From Tetracentron sinense (Eukaryota; Streptophyta; Magnoliopsida; Trochodendrales; Trochodendraceae), in NCBI GenBank assembly GCA_015143295.1, contig CM026565.1:33426052-33490051 (forward strand): 64,000 nucleotides of DNA, given 5' to 3'. The notes below the pieces were generated by a model. The model was not told where the DNA came from, did not search any database, and saw nothing but the letters and a program-made list of their open reading frames with translations. Within the stretch, counting starts at the first letter, position 1, and each line of letters opens with the position of its first letter. The translations under genes and the position numbers were made by a program. This document shows positions 45,644-55,579 of this stretch, piece by piece.

Positions 45644-46510
45644 TCAAGACCAGTTAGAGAACAAAGCTTCCCAAATCTCTGAGAAAACCTCCACAATAAT
45701 CCTGTGATGATGAGATGAGTTTAATGACAGAAAACACTGTAAAAGCTGTTCAAGATCTTCAGCTGCAAATATCTGCTTCTCAATGATCATCTCCACCATT
45801 GAAGTCCTGAAATCACTGTGAGGATCTCTTGAACACTTTACTAACGCAAAGCTCTCTTGAACTTTCCCTTTTATGGCGAATGGACAATGACCCATTTCAG
45901 AATTCCTTCTCACTGCTCTTCTCCGGCGAGTTTCAGATATTTTCCGGCGAGAACTTCTATTATTCCGGCCACCAGAAGAATCAGAAAAGAAGCTCTTCGA
46001 AGTGAAAAACGTCTCGGTTTCGTCATCTATATCTTCTTCACTGCTAAACCACCCACCATTACCATTAGTTTCTGCTGATGATGAGCTGAATCGATTACTC
46101 TTTTTCTTGTGGGTGTTCTTATTCTTCTTCTGTTTTTTCTTCCTCTCCTTTGTTTTGATTTCCTGAAACTCGTTCAAAGGAGAAATGGGTGACGCAGGAG
46201 GACATGTTCTTCCCTCTGTATCACCCAAAACGAAAAACAGGTTTCGTTGCGACACTTTTCTCCTCTGTAACACTTTATGGATTACGCTACAATCATTTCC
46301 TGCCACCTCCATTGTTTCTGAACATCTTGATCTGCAAATAGACGGAAATATTGGGACCTTAGGAGATAAAGGTTCGATTTGGTGGAAGTCTCGACGGTTT
46401 TCAGCGATGAAAACCGGTCTTTCGATGATATCCGATACGTTTCGGGAACGACACGACCCAAACGAAGCACGAAACATGCTAGAGATTCGCTGCTTGAATC
46501 GACTCTCCAT
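45644..46510 (-). CDS. OFP7/8-like: OVATE family protein, transcription repressor of the OFP7/OFP8 type (288 aa), single exon
   Basis: OVATE family proteins are plant transcriptional repressors that bind KNOX/BELL homeodomain proteins and affect organ shape and secondary growth (family knowledge). Here the N-terminus MESRFKQRISSMFRASFGSC is followed by a short RSRNVSDI motif typical of OFP7/OFP8. A basic stretch at 121-137 (KERKKKQKKNKNTHKKK) can serve as a nuclear signal, with a second basic run at 188-202. An acidic stretch lies at 157-166. The OVATE domain occupies about 220-284, with MIIEKQIF, DLEQLLQCFLSLNS and FSEIWEALF. The length is normal for the family and there is no interruption. 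The start at 46508-46510 gives the conserved N-terminus. Whether it is OFP7 or OFP8 cannot be decided by eye. Confidence 0.93.
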   Translation of the reverse strand: MESRFKQRISSMFRASFGSCRSRNVSDIIERPVFIAENRRDFHQIEPLSPKVPIFPSICRSRCSETMEVAGNDCSVIHKVLQRRKVSQRNLFFVLGDTEGRTCPPASPISPLNEFQEIKTKERKKKQKKNKNTHKKKSNRFSSSSAETNGNGGWFSSEEDIDDETETFFTSKSFFSDSSGGRNNRSSRRKISETRRRRAVRRNSEMGHCPFAIKGKVQESFALVKCSRDPHSDFRTSMVEMIIEKQIFAAEDLEQLLQCFLSLNSSHHHRIIVEVFSEIWEALFSNWS

Positions 46511-46569
46511 TAGAGACTACACGAAGAACTCAAGAGAGAGGTTTGAAGAGAAATGGCGGTCTCTGAATT

Positions 46570-46581
46570 GTATATAAATAC
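46570..46581 (-). promoter_or_regulatory. Probable TATA box of the OVATE gene
   Basis: On the minus strand GTATTTATATAC lies about 60 bases upstream of the ATG, leaving room for a leader of some 30 bases. Inferred from position and sequence only. Confidence 0.5.
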
Positions 46582-47372
46582 AAGAAGACTCATACAAGAA
46601 ACTCAAAATAGGAGTCCTTTATTACGAAAATAAAATATAGGAGTCCTTCTTTGATATTTTTGAAAGGTGTCGTACTGTTTGCTATTTTTGTCTCATTCTC
46701 TGGCTCGATAGGAGAAGGAATAAAAAAGACTAAAAGAGGACCTATAAAGGTATTATAATTTATAGGTCTAATTTTATCTCTTTTTAATATTATTTAAAAT
46801 TTTGTTTTGTTTGCAAATTGGTTGATTTTTGGCCTTTTCGGATTTTTTTTTTAAAATGTGTTTTCTTTGGGAGGTCAATGAGATGTCTGATTTGGGTATT
46901 GTTTCTTTGTTTGGTTATTCAGTAAATACCCTCCTACCATAATACTATAGTATAAGTAGGAGGTGGGGACCAAAGGTGAGATTTCAATATTCAAAATTCA
47001 AAATCTAGGTGATGAACGGATAGTTGTAAATAATGTCAATTGATCCGAGCAGTCGATTCATGCCAGTTGATCTAAACAATATCGGAGTTTTGCACTGGAT
47101 TCTAACCCTTCATCTGATCAATTGACTTCTAACCCTTTCTCTTACTGACCATTTAAAATCTGGCAAACTGCCTCAACGACTTAGGATCAATCAACTGAAA
47201 GAGATTGTTAGAGAGATTAGGTTTGGATAGAAACTGAGGTAATATTAAGACTGCACTATAATTTCTGACTTGTTATGAAAGAAGGAAAAAAAAAATAGTC
47301 AAGAAGGGGAATGCTAGTGTTTAATATCAAATTGAATAATGAAAAAGGCAATTGTGATTATATTTAGGATTT
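46582..47372. other. Intergenic, nothing recognised
   Basis: A small hairpin (CCTCCTACCATAATACTATAGT...GTAGGAGG, about 46930-46964) is the only structured feature. Confidence 0.4.
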
Positions 47373-47539
47373 TGCTACCCCCAGTCGCAAATCTTCCAAA
47401 GACGCAACTAGGGCACTCCAAATGTCAAACATTCTCTGGCTTTTACTTTTTAAACTGTTAAAATAATTAAACATCACCACGTGTTAGCCCCATCTTGCGT
47501 CTATGAAAAAATTTGGAGTATATGCGACTGAGGCTAGCA
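47373..47539. mobile_element. TIR MITE (TGCTA ... CAGTCGCA ends)
   Basis: TGCTACCCCCAGTCGCAAA and TATGCGACTGAGGCTAGCA are inverted repeats, and the internal AAAGACGCAA / TTGCGTCTAT pair extends them. 167 bp, non-coding. No clear duplication. Confidence 0.65.
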
Positions 47540-49230
47540 CTCATCTTATATTTATCTGTTGCTTATACAATTAGTTAAAGTAACAACACTTTCCAGTTAG
47601 CTTACCTAGCCATTATATCTAAACCCATACACTTATTCTGTGTTAGGGTTGAGGCTCCCGATGTGTAGGTTAGGTTCAGGTTTTGATAGGTCTTTAAGAG
47701 TTTCAATGTAATAGTGGTATAATACTAGTGATTGTTAATTCATTTATTTGGAATAGGCAAGCATGATGGTTAGTGAGTTCGCGACCTAGTTTCGACACCC
47801 AAGGGCTTCACCATAGAGAAATAATCATATCGTGTTCCTTTCCTTCCAAATAAAGTCTCTCTATCACTCTTGATTCCTTGACTTTAGAAAGGAGAGAACA
47901 ACCAAATGCTGTTTCATTCATCTTTTATAACACCCTCCTACATTATTAAATGAAATTATTCCTAGCCATATATAAAGGAAGTAGTACTGCAATTGTAAAT
48001 TAATGGCTTAATTGATCATTACTTGTATTTTTCTACTATTGTACATATTGGGCTCCTTTGATAAAGACTTGGCTTTCTTCTTACAGTGCATTCTCCTTCC
48101 TTTCATCCTTTGTAATTGTACTGCTACACCATTTTGAATTTGTTGGAAAGAGATGGAAATCTACAAGGCATGAAAATGGGGGTTGTTGGGAAATTAAAAT
48201 CAGACCTTCTCTTCAATTATCTCATAATACTAGTGACTAGTCAATTTCCTCCCTTGAAACCCCCTCCCATGCAATTTCTTATCTGTCCTTGGAGTTTCTT
48301 GAATCACTCAAAAGCCCGGCCTAAATTGCAAACCCTTTTTCAAGAGGGTGAACGAGGGAGAGAGATGCAATTCCCATAACATTTGTCAGTATTCTGATGT
48401 CTTGTTCGAACTTTTGAATGGTTAAAGGAGAAGTGAGGGAGGGTAGTAAGGAAGTGGGGGTAATTGAGGGATTGATTGATTCCTTAGACTCAATCCCAAA
48501 CAAAAAGAAAAAGGGTTTAGAGCACTTAGAAACATGATATGTGGCTGACTATCTCATGATTCCCAAAAGGGTATCCCAAACCCTAAAAAGCTTCCAAAAG
48601 CACACAAACACAAGAGATGAATGCACCTTATCCCCTTTACTCAAACCCCACCAACAACATAAAGACAGTTTGGGTTTGTTGGATTCAGCTTTTCAAATTT
48701 CAAGTGAGCTCAGTGACAACAAGAAGACATTACATGAGATACATCTCCTGACCAACTTTTCCCTGTTTGATGCGATTCTTGTGATAAAGGCCTCTTCAAA
48801 ACTAAGCAAATGTTAGTTTATTTACAGCTTATCTCCATTTAGCTCTTCCTTCCCAAGTAGGTTATCAGTAGAGTAATGCTAGCATCACTTCCTTTTAATA
48901 CTGACTCTCTTTCTAATTGGAGAGAGTGTTTGTTGAAAACAAGTGTCATTCTCCTAATAATATAATTACACTGTATATAGAGCAATTTATAGAGAGTGAC
49001 TTACAAGCCAAGTAGGCCAAACCAAAACCTGAGCCAGGATACTAGGATACTGATCAACTATTTGGTGCTAGATACTTTTGTTTTTGAACAAATTTTAGAT
49101 TAGACTTATTTGAGCTATAGTTTAAAAAATCAAATGATCAACAAAACACTGACATGACTCCATCTTATTAGGCTCTCTCATGTGGGAGTCTGACTGTCTG
49201 AATGAGCTGGCTCTTACCACCCAGTCACTA
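47540..49230. other. Intergenic stretch
   Basis: No gene supported. The frames at 48116-48379 and 48541-48816 lack recognisable domains, and neither has homologous-looking motifs or clear splice context. Confidence 0.4.
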
Positions 49231-49400
49231 TGAACACGAGCTCGGTTGTCTGTTCAATGGGCAATGGTAGTTTGGCAATTACAAACATAGAGAAACATAT
49301 TTTTTAATACTAAATTTTTTACATAGATACCCTTTCCAAGGCTTTTTTTTTTTTGAGTTGCTCTAGTTGTCTGTTCAACGACAACCGGAGCTCCTGTTCA
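49231..49400. mobile_element. TIR element (TGAACA-GAGCTC ends)
   Basis: TGAACACGAGCTCGGTTGTC at the left is matched by the inverted GACAACCGGAGCTCCTGTTCA at the right. Related to 7129-7418 and to the hairpin near 27913. A similar half occurs at about 49463. Target duplication not found. Confidence 0.6.
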
Positions 49401-50094
49401 GTTAATCTAAAAAACCAACACTCTAGAATGGCACAATTTGCAAATGAGTTTTAACTGCATATAGGAGCTGTGGTTCAAGAGATGAGACAACTCCCTAAAA
49501 TATGCCTTTGTTAGGTGTATCTTGAGAATTATGAATTACATTTATATGATGGAAATATCCTTCATTATATAATAATTTCCAAATTACCCCCCTAATAATG
49601 CATGTTTTGGAGAATATGACGAGGCAAGGTGGCAACTGGGCCCGGATGATCTGAAGCCTGATTGTTTGGCTTGAAGTTTGAGCGTGATGAGCCTATCTTA
49701 AATTAATCATATGTTTTTCATTTTTTCTAACGTAAATTTTGTAAATTTACAGGGTCGTCATGATTGATAATCAAATAAGGTGTTTTTACTCACTTTGTAA
49801 TTTTTATAATATTAATGATAGATTTAGGGCTATTATTTAGCCCAAATACAACCACCACACTGTTCATTGGGTGAATGTGAATTAACGAGTTATAAACGAA
49901 CTATCCATGTATCTAATTTCCTATCTCCGTGTGAATTTAGATGAGGATTCCAATAGAAGTCTTGTAGTTAGCCCACACTGAGACCGAACTTAGTTGAACT
50001 CATTCTACAAGCTGTCCAATCCAAACTCAGCTCAAATTAAACCCCACTTGTTCAACTCAGTCCAGCCCAAATTCAGCTTTAAGCCCAATGTTAT
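49401..50094. other. Intergenic, nothing defined
   Basis: AT-rich spacer with some TTGGGC/GCCCAA words near its right end. Confidence 0.4.
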
Positions 50095-50102
50095 GTTGGT
50101 AC

Positions 50103-50619
50103 TAGGGCTGTCAATGAGCCGAGCCGAGCTTGAGTAGGATTAAAAAGCTCATTGAGCCAAGCCGAGCCAAGTGAGTGAGTTTGTTTAGATAACAAGCCAA
50201 GCTCGAGTAAGAGGTAGCTCAGCTCGGCTTGGCTTAGCTCGGCTAATTCAATGAATACCCATGTACAATTATACCCCTACCAATATTGAGTTTACATTAA
50301 AAAGTATAAGAAAATAAAATAATTTTTTTTAATTGAGAATATGAAATGTTCATCCGATTAGTGAAAGCACTATTTTATCTTCCAATTTTCTTTGTACCTC
50401 ACCATCTAATCCCTTAATTATTAGAATATCGTTACCACTATACAATTTTTTTGAAAATTAGAGCTCAACGAGCCCGGCTCGAGCTCGGCTTGAGTTAGAT
50501 GATTTGTGGACGAGTCGAGCCCGAGCTGGCCTTTTCGAGCTCGAGCTGAGCCTGAGCAACATCAAAAATCCAACGAGCCGAGCCTGAGCAATGCCCAGCT
50601 CGGCTCATTGACACCCCTA
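50103..50619. mobile_element. hAT-type element (TAGGGCTGTCAATGAGC ends), GAGCTCGGCT-rich
   Basis: The ends TAGGGCTGTCAATGAGCCG and CGGCTCATTGACACCCCTA are inverted repeats. The flanks GTTGGTAC (50095-50102) and CTTGGTAG (50620-50627) match at 6 of 8. Both ends hold clusters of GAGCCGAGC / GCTCGGCTTG words around an AT-rich, non-coding centre. 517 bp. Confidence 0.75.
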
Positions 50620-50997
50620 CTTGGTAGCCGAGCTTGGGTTAAGGGGCTCGGGTTGAGATTGGGCTTGCTTTGAGTTTTAGCTGGGGTCTTGAACTCCAGG
50701 TTGAGCTTGGGCTAACTCCAGCCGGCCCGACTGCCTGTGCTACCCATAATGATTGGTGCCTTGTTATAAAAGAGCAGATAATGTGCGCTTACTTGCCTAC
50801 TTCCAAAAGATGCACCACTGACTGACGGGTTAACCAATACGGCCAGGCTTGACCGCTGGGCTTGTACATGGACTTACTGTTTGAATTCTTGAGAAACATT
50901 GAGCCCAAAACCTGCTCAACAATGCGGTCATATCTCTTGAACCCAACAGCAATTGGGCTTTCTTTCAAACCGATCCAAGAACAATTCTGATATCAAC

Positions 50998-51362
50998 GAG
51001 ATCGAATCACAGCCAATCGCGATTGAATTTGGGGAGAGTTCAATTGCACCCATAAGTCAACACGTGTCAAATTTAAACCCTATTAACCATGGTTAATTTT
51101 GACTAACCTTTAGGGTTCAACAATCTAACCTTGGTTTTTAGAAAAAAAATAATTATAAAAATGTTAACCCTAGGGCTAAGAAAATTTAACCTTAGAGTTA
51201 ATTTTTTTAAAATAAAAATAAAAACCAAGGTTATATTGTTGAACCCTAAGGGTTAGTCAATTTTAACCACAATCTAATAGGGGTTAAAATGGACACTTTT
51301 TGACCTATGGGTATAATTAAACTCTCCACGAATTCAATCACAATTGGTTGTGATTTGAACTT
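50998..51362. mobile_element. MULE-type element, family B, exact 9-bp TSD
   Basis: Begins GAGATCGAATCACAGCC and ends GGTTGTGATTTGAACTT. The flanks GATATCAAC at 50989-50997 and 51363-51371 are identical. Inside are the inverted pair GGGGAGAGTTCAATTGC / ATTAAACTCTCC and the shared module (ACCTTGGTTTTTAGAA / AAAACCAAGGTTATATTG). A 22-bp tandem duplication directly right of it (about 51359-51402) contains a further copy of the flank. Confidence 0.8.
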
Positions 51363-51402
51363 GATATCAACACGGAGACAACTTGATATCAACACAGAGA
51401 CG

Positions 51403-52988
51403 AGTCCTTGCAATGCCCTTGCAAAACAGGTCGTAATAAAGAGGTTTGTGCAAGAGATTGGCAATACAATATTATAGTGTGAGGCGACGCAAATAAAATG
51501 GGGTGAGTTGGTCTAAGCCAATGTTTTAAAAACCAGACCGGACACTAACCCAGTCAATGGGGTGGCTCAGTCTAAACCGGTCAAACTGTCCAGTCAATTG
51601 GGTTAACCAAGTGCTGTCATAAAAAATAGTATATTTAAAAAGCTAAAAATAAATATAATCTTTTGAAAGCAATGCCAGACAATTATAAAATTAAATACTT
51701 TTCATAGGCAATTAGTTTGGGATCACTCTCAAGAGAGGTTGGGCATTCATAATCTCTCCTCGAGCCTTCATCATTGGTAACCTTCTTCCTACAGCAACCA
51801 CAAAAGTACCAAAAGCACAAGAGGAGATGACCCACAATTTGATATGTGATAAAATCAATATAAGAATGTAATTATAATTGAAATAAAAGGATTCCCACAT
51901 CGACTACCGATGGTAGGGCCTTCTCCTTAAGTACTCCCACTTTGCTCCTCTTTTTTGAGGGGTGTGTGGTTAAAGGCTTCAGTTGAGATTGTAGGGCTGT
52001 GTGTGCATGTGTTGGTGTGTGTTGATTTATGTTATCCAAAAAAAAAGGAAGTGAACTCTTACCATAACTACAATAAAATGAGATAACCATAATATGGGAA
52101 AAAAGTCAATACGTTAAAGAAATAAACAACTCATCATAGTGGAGTTTTATTAAAGAGTCGATCTATGAGTACTCCTAAATATACTCAAAAATCCTAATCA
52201 TTTATGGCTAAACACTACAGGTCAGGATTAACGTTGAGGTAACACATTTTAAAAAAGAAAGCCACAACTTCTATTCTAATCTTGACAATTAATTATTTGA
52301 ATTAAAGAGTTAAGATTTGAGAGTATAATTAAGGAGTATACTTGAGAGTATCCGTTCATGACTCTTTATTAGAAACATAGTTTTACTTAGGATTTTGTTC
52401 TAAATTTCTCATTATCTCTAAACTCCCTCTCCTTCACATTCTCGCTGCGCACTTAAGTATGTTTATTATCCTTTGTTTTAGGGTTTTGTTTTAAAACTCC
52501 TAATTTTCTTTTAGTAATAACAAAATGTCTGTGTTATATAATATTTTTAAACTTGGACTTCCTTTAGCAGTTGTACATCTTGTTTGCAAGTTTGGATGGG
52601 TTGCCCGGTTGTGTTTGAAAAACATGAGCCCAAAATTAACAAAGGATGGGCCCCACATATTTTTAGGCACAATCGGGCAACAACGCAACATCGAGCGTTG
52701 TTGCCCACCATCCGAACTAGCCATATAATATAAATTCTCATATAGCACCACCTTCCCCTCTTTTTTGAGAGGGGGTGTGGGTGCATTGGTTGTGCCGTGG
52801 GAGGGTGTGTGAGTATGTGTGTGGGTGAGTTGTATTGTGTGTGACCAAAAACAAAACCAAAAAAAACTAGCCATATAATTAGGGTGTTGCTAGGAGCACA
52901 CCAATATTTTCTTATTATACACCAATATAAAAAACTTTTCTTTATTTGAAGAATCTTCTTCTTATCTATGCGCACCCAAACACTAAGC
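51403..52988. other. Intergenic stretch with two SINE-like segments
   Basis: No gene supported. 51905-52048 and 52735-52870 both contain CCTCTTTTTTGAG-GGG-GTGTGG followed by GTGTGTG-rich text and an A-rich end, so they belong to one dispersed family, possibly a SINE 3' half. The overlapping open frames here are by-products. Confidence 0.45.
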
Positions 52989-54016
52989 TAGGGCTTTCAA
53001 AGGGTTGGGTAGGGGTCAACCCTAACCCTACCATTCCCTATAAGAGTAGGGCTCTAGCCCTTCAAGGGTCGGAGTTGATTGGGCCCTAGCCCTGGCCTCA
53101 AGGGCAAGGGCCTGGTCGGGCCAAGCCAAAGGGCCGGAAGAACTCAAGGTTGTGATAACCAAACCCATCCATCCCATTGAGCAATTTACCAGACCCCCCA
53201 ATCGAACAAAAATAGCTAGATAAACAAACTTTATGGGAGACATTCATCTAACATCATCAACCAAACACCATAGGTGAATCTCAAGTATATTGCAACCAAA
53301 TCAGTATAAACAAAGGATCAAAGATTAAAGGAATAAATTAACATTCTTTAAGTGATGCCGATGATAAAGTATACTATGCATTGCCTTGATAAAAGAATTA
53401 CAACATAATACAAAGAGATAACCGTGAAAGTTAGAACACCAATTTTTTTACAATTTATTTAGGGTTTTCTTTTAGTACAATTTTTATTTTGCAGGTTCGT
53501 ACAAAGAGAATGTGATTAGTAAAACAATATGATATGAGAAAAAAAGAATTTTCCTGAGAACCTAAACATTGAAGTTTTCTTCAACCTTTGTATAAGGAGC
53601 CATGAAAACGAAAAACTTAGTGATCAATCCCAATAGAAAATCCCAACCTATCATAGTAAGATAGAACTCTGAGAATAAGCGAAGAAGAGAATAGGCTTGG
53701 GTTGCTTAGGGTTAGGGTTTCGATCAACGCATAATATATAAAGAAATCAAGGTGTGAAATTATGCATATAGCTTCGTATTAATACCGATAATGGGGGCTA
53801 TATTCATAATTTCATTAATATAATTAACTATATTAGTATATTACTAATGATGAAGGGCCGGGCCGGGTTTGGACGGGCCGGGCTGTAGGGGTGCCTAGCC
53901 CAGCCCTACAGAGGAAGGGCTCTATGATTTTGGGCCCACGGGCTAGGGAAGGGCCAAGCTTTGGCGAGTTTAGACGGGTCGGGTGCCCCTTGACCTGGGC
54001 TTTTTTGACAGGCCTA
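52989..54016. mobile_element. Probable hAT-type element (TAGGGCTTTCAA ends)
   Basis: TAGGGCTTTCAAAGGG at the left and CTTTTTTGACAGGCCTA at the right are imperfect inverted repeats. The flanks CACTAAGC (52981-52988) and CCCCAAGC (54017-54024) match at 6 of 8. Both ends are rich in GGGCCGGGC/GCCCTAGCC words; the 700-bp AT-rich centre encodes nothing recognisable. Confidence 0.6.
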
Positions 54017-54067
54017 CCCCAAGCCCCTAAATCCTTCTCCAAATCTTCTCTCTTTCTTTATTCATGA

Positions 54068-54275
54068 ATTTGCAGAGTTCTAAAACCTCTCATTGGAAGC
54101 AAGAGAGGGTTTCAAGAGCTCCAACTGCCCTATCCATTCCTCTCCCGGCCTCAAGGGGATTGGCTTCTTGATCACTGTCCCATTGACACAAAGCATTTGT
54201 TTGTACTCCCTTGTCACCAAAATCCACCATGGATTTGGATATCTTCTCCGGTTCCAGACCACTGAAGAAGAAAAG
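54068..54275 (-). pseudogene. Fragment resembling glucose-6-phosphate 1-epimerase (aldose epimerase family)
   Basis: On the minus strand one frame gives EYKQMLCVNG, then KKPIPLRPGEEW and GQLEL, the typical C-terminal end of plant glucose-6-phosphate 1-epimerase-like proteins (family recalled, not searched). The preceding motif SMVDFGDK is in another frame, and a VWN before that is back in the first frame. So two small frameshifts split the fragment. Only about 60 residues are present and no upstream exons are seen. It lies between a hAT-type element and a Copia LTR, and may be a captured or dispersed exon. Not functional. Confidence 0.65.
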
Positions 54276-54337
54276 CAAAAAGTTAAAAAGAAAGCCTAAG
54301 TTAAGTGTATGACCGATCCAAGTACCAAGTCCAATAG

Positions 54338-54528
54338 TGTTGTGGAAATATTAGGTAATATCTATGAGATACACGAGATCTCATGGATTATTTTGGATTA
54401 GTATCTTTAGTACATTAGGATTATTTTTAATATTGTCTTTCCAAGTTAAGAGTTTTAGGTTATTTATTTAAACCCTCTATGAGTCATTGTAATCCATCCA
54501 AGCTATTCAATAAATTGGTTTCTCTACA
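54338..54528 (+). repeat. 5' LTR of the Copia element
   Basis: Begins TGTTGTGGAAATATTA and ends TTTCTCTACA, so both TG and CA termini are intact. It lacks about 18 bases that the 3' LTR has near its start. Confidence 0.9.
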
Positions 54529-54540
54529 TGGTATCAGAGC
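54529..54540 (+). other. Primer binding site (initiator Met tRNA)
   Basis: TGGTATCAGAGC, the standard plant Copia primer site, begins directly after the CA of the 5' LTR. Confidence 0.95.
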
Positions 54541-54597
54541 GCACCAAGAGAAATTCATCTTCTCAATATTAGATTCACTCATTCTATACTAGACATA

Positions 54598-55510
54598 ATG
54601 TCTAATTTTTCTTCATCGTCGAAGTATCCCTACCCTGCCAATCTTGGTGTGGGAAACTTTGTTTCACTCAAGTTAACTTCGACGAATTACCTATTGTGGG
54701 AAGCACAAGTTTTTATCATTAATCGAAAGTCAAGATCTACTTGGTTTCATCGCTGGAGAACTCGCAACACAAGATCGTGAGATGGACACGTCCGATGGAA
54801 GTGGCAAAATTTTGAATCTAGATCTTGCATCTTGGATTCGCACTGATCGATGGGTGAAAGCATGAATACTGGAACACTCTCAGAAGAGGTTCTAGGACTC
54901 GTTGTTGGGCTATAAACCGTAGCCAGTGTGTGGCGTGCTCTAGCAAATGCCTTTTCTCATAACTCGTAAGCCAGAGAATTTGAGCTACTGTCAAAACTTC
55001 AATATATGAAGAAAGGCACGTCTTCCTTATTTAAGTATATAAGAGATTTTAAATCTATTTGTGACCAATTAAATGTCATTAGTAAGTCTATATCTGATCA
55101 GAGTAAAATCTTCTCACTCTTGAATGGACTGGGCAGAAGTATAAATCCTTTACTCTACCATGTTAAAACCACTCATTCCTTCATATGCTGATCTGATTTC
55201 ATTGCTTCAAAGTCACGAGCTAAGAAGCAAAAGACATCTAAGTGATTTAGAAGACCAATCCATGGCCTTTTTTGGCCAACGATCTGGAAGTGGTAACAAA
55301 AATACAAATAAAAGAGGTGGGGTCAATTCTTTACATCAAAAGGAAAGGGGTTCCCTCAGTCTGGGCAAGGAACTCAACCTCCTCGAGAAACAAATGCGTT
55401 GGACCAATAGCGCAATCGACCCCCACATCAAAACAGAAATGGAGGACAAATGGTGGTTTGTCAGATTTGTAAAAAGAAACGACATGATGCTCTCAAATGT
55501 TGGAATCAGT
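54598..55510 (+). pseudogene. Copia gag remnant
   Basis: The N-terminal part contains NFVSLKLTSTNYLLWEAQV, the usual gag start region. A later frame (from 55006) gives SLFKYIRDFKSICDQL. A CCHC zinc knuckle (C-x2-C-x4-H-x4-C) is intact at 55459-55500 but in a third frame. At least two frameshifts separate these parts. Confidence 0.85.
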
Positions 55511-55579
55511 TCAATAATAGTTTTTAGGCTACGGATATTCCACAAGCATTGGCTGCAATGCAACTTATGACTCTCAAGA

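Noticed and set aside
45857-46577. Plus-strand frames opposite the OVATE gene
   Set aside because: They are shadows of the minus-strand coding region.
48541-48816. 91-residue frame
   Set aside because: No domain, no promoter or splice evidence; likely chance.
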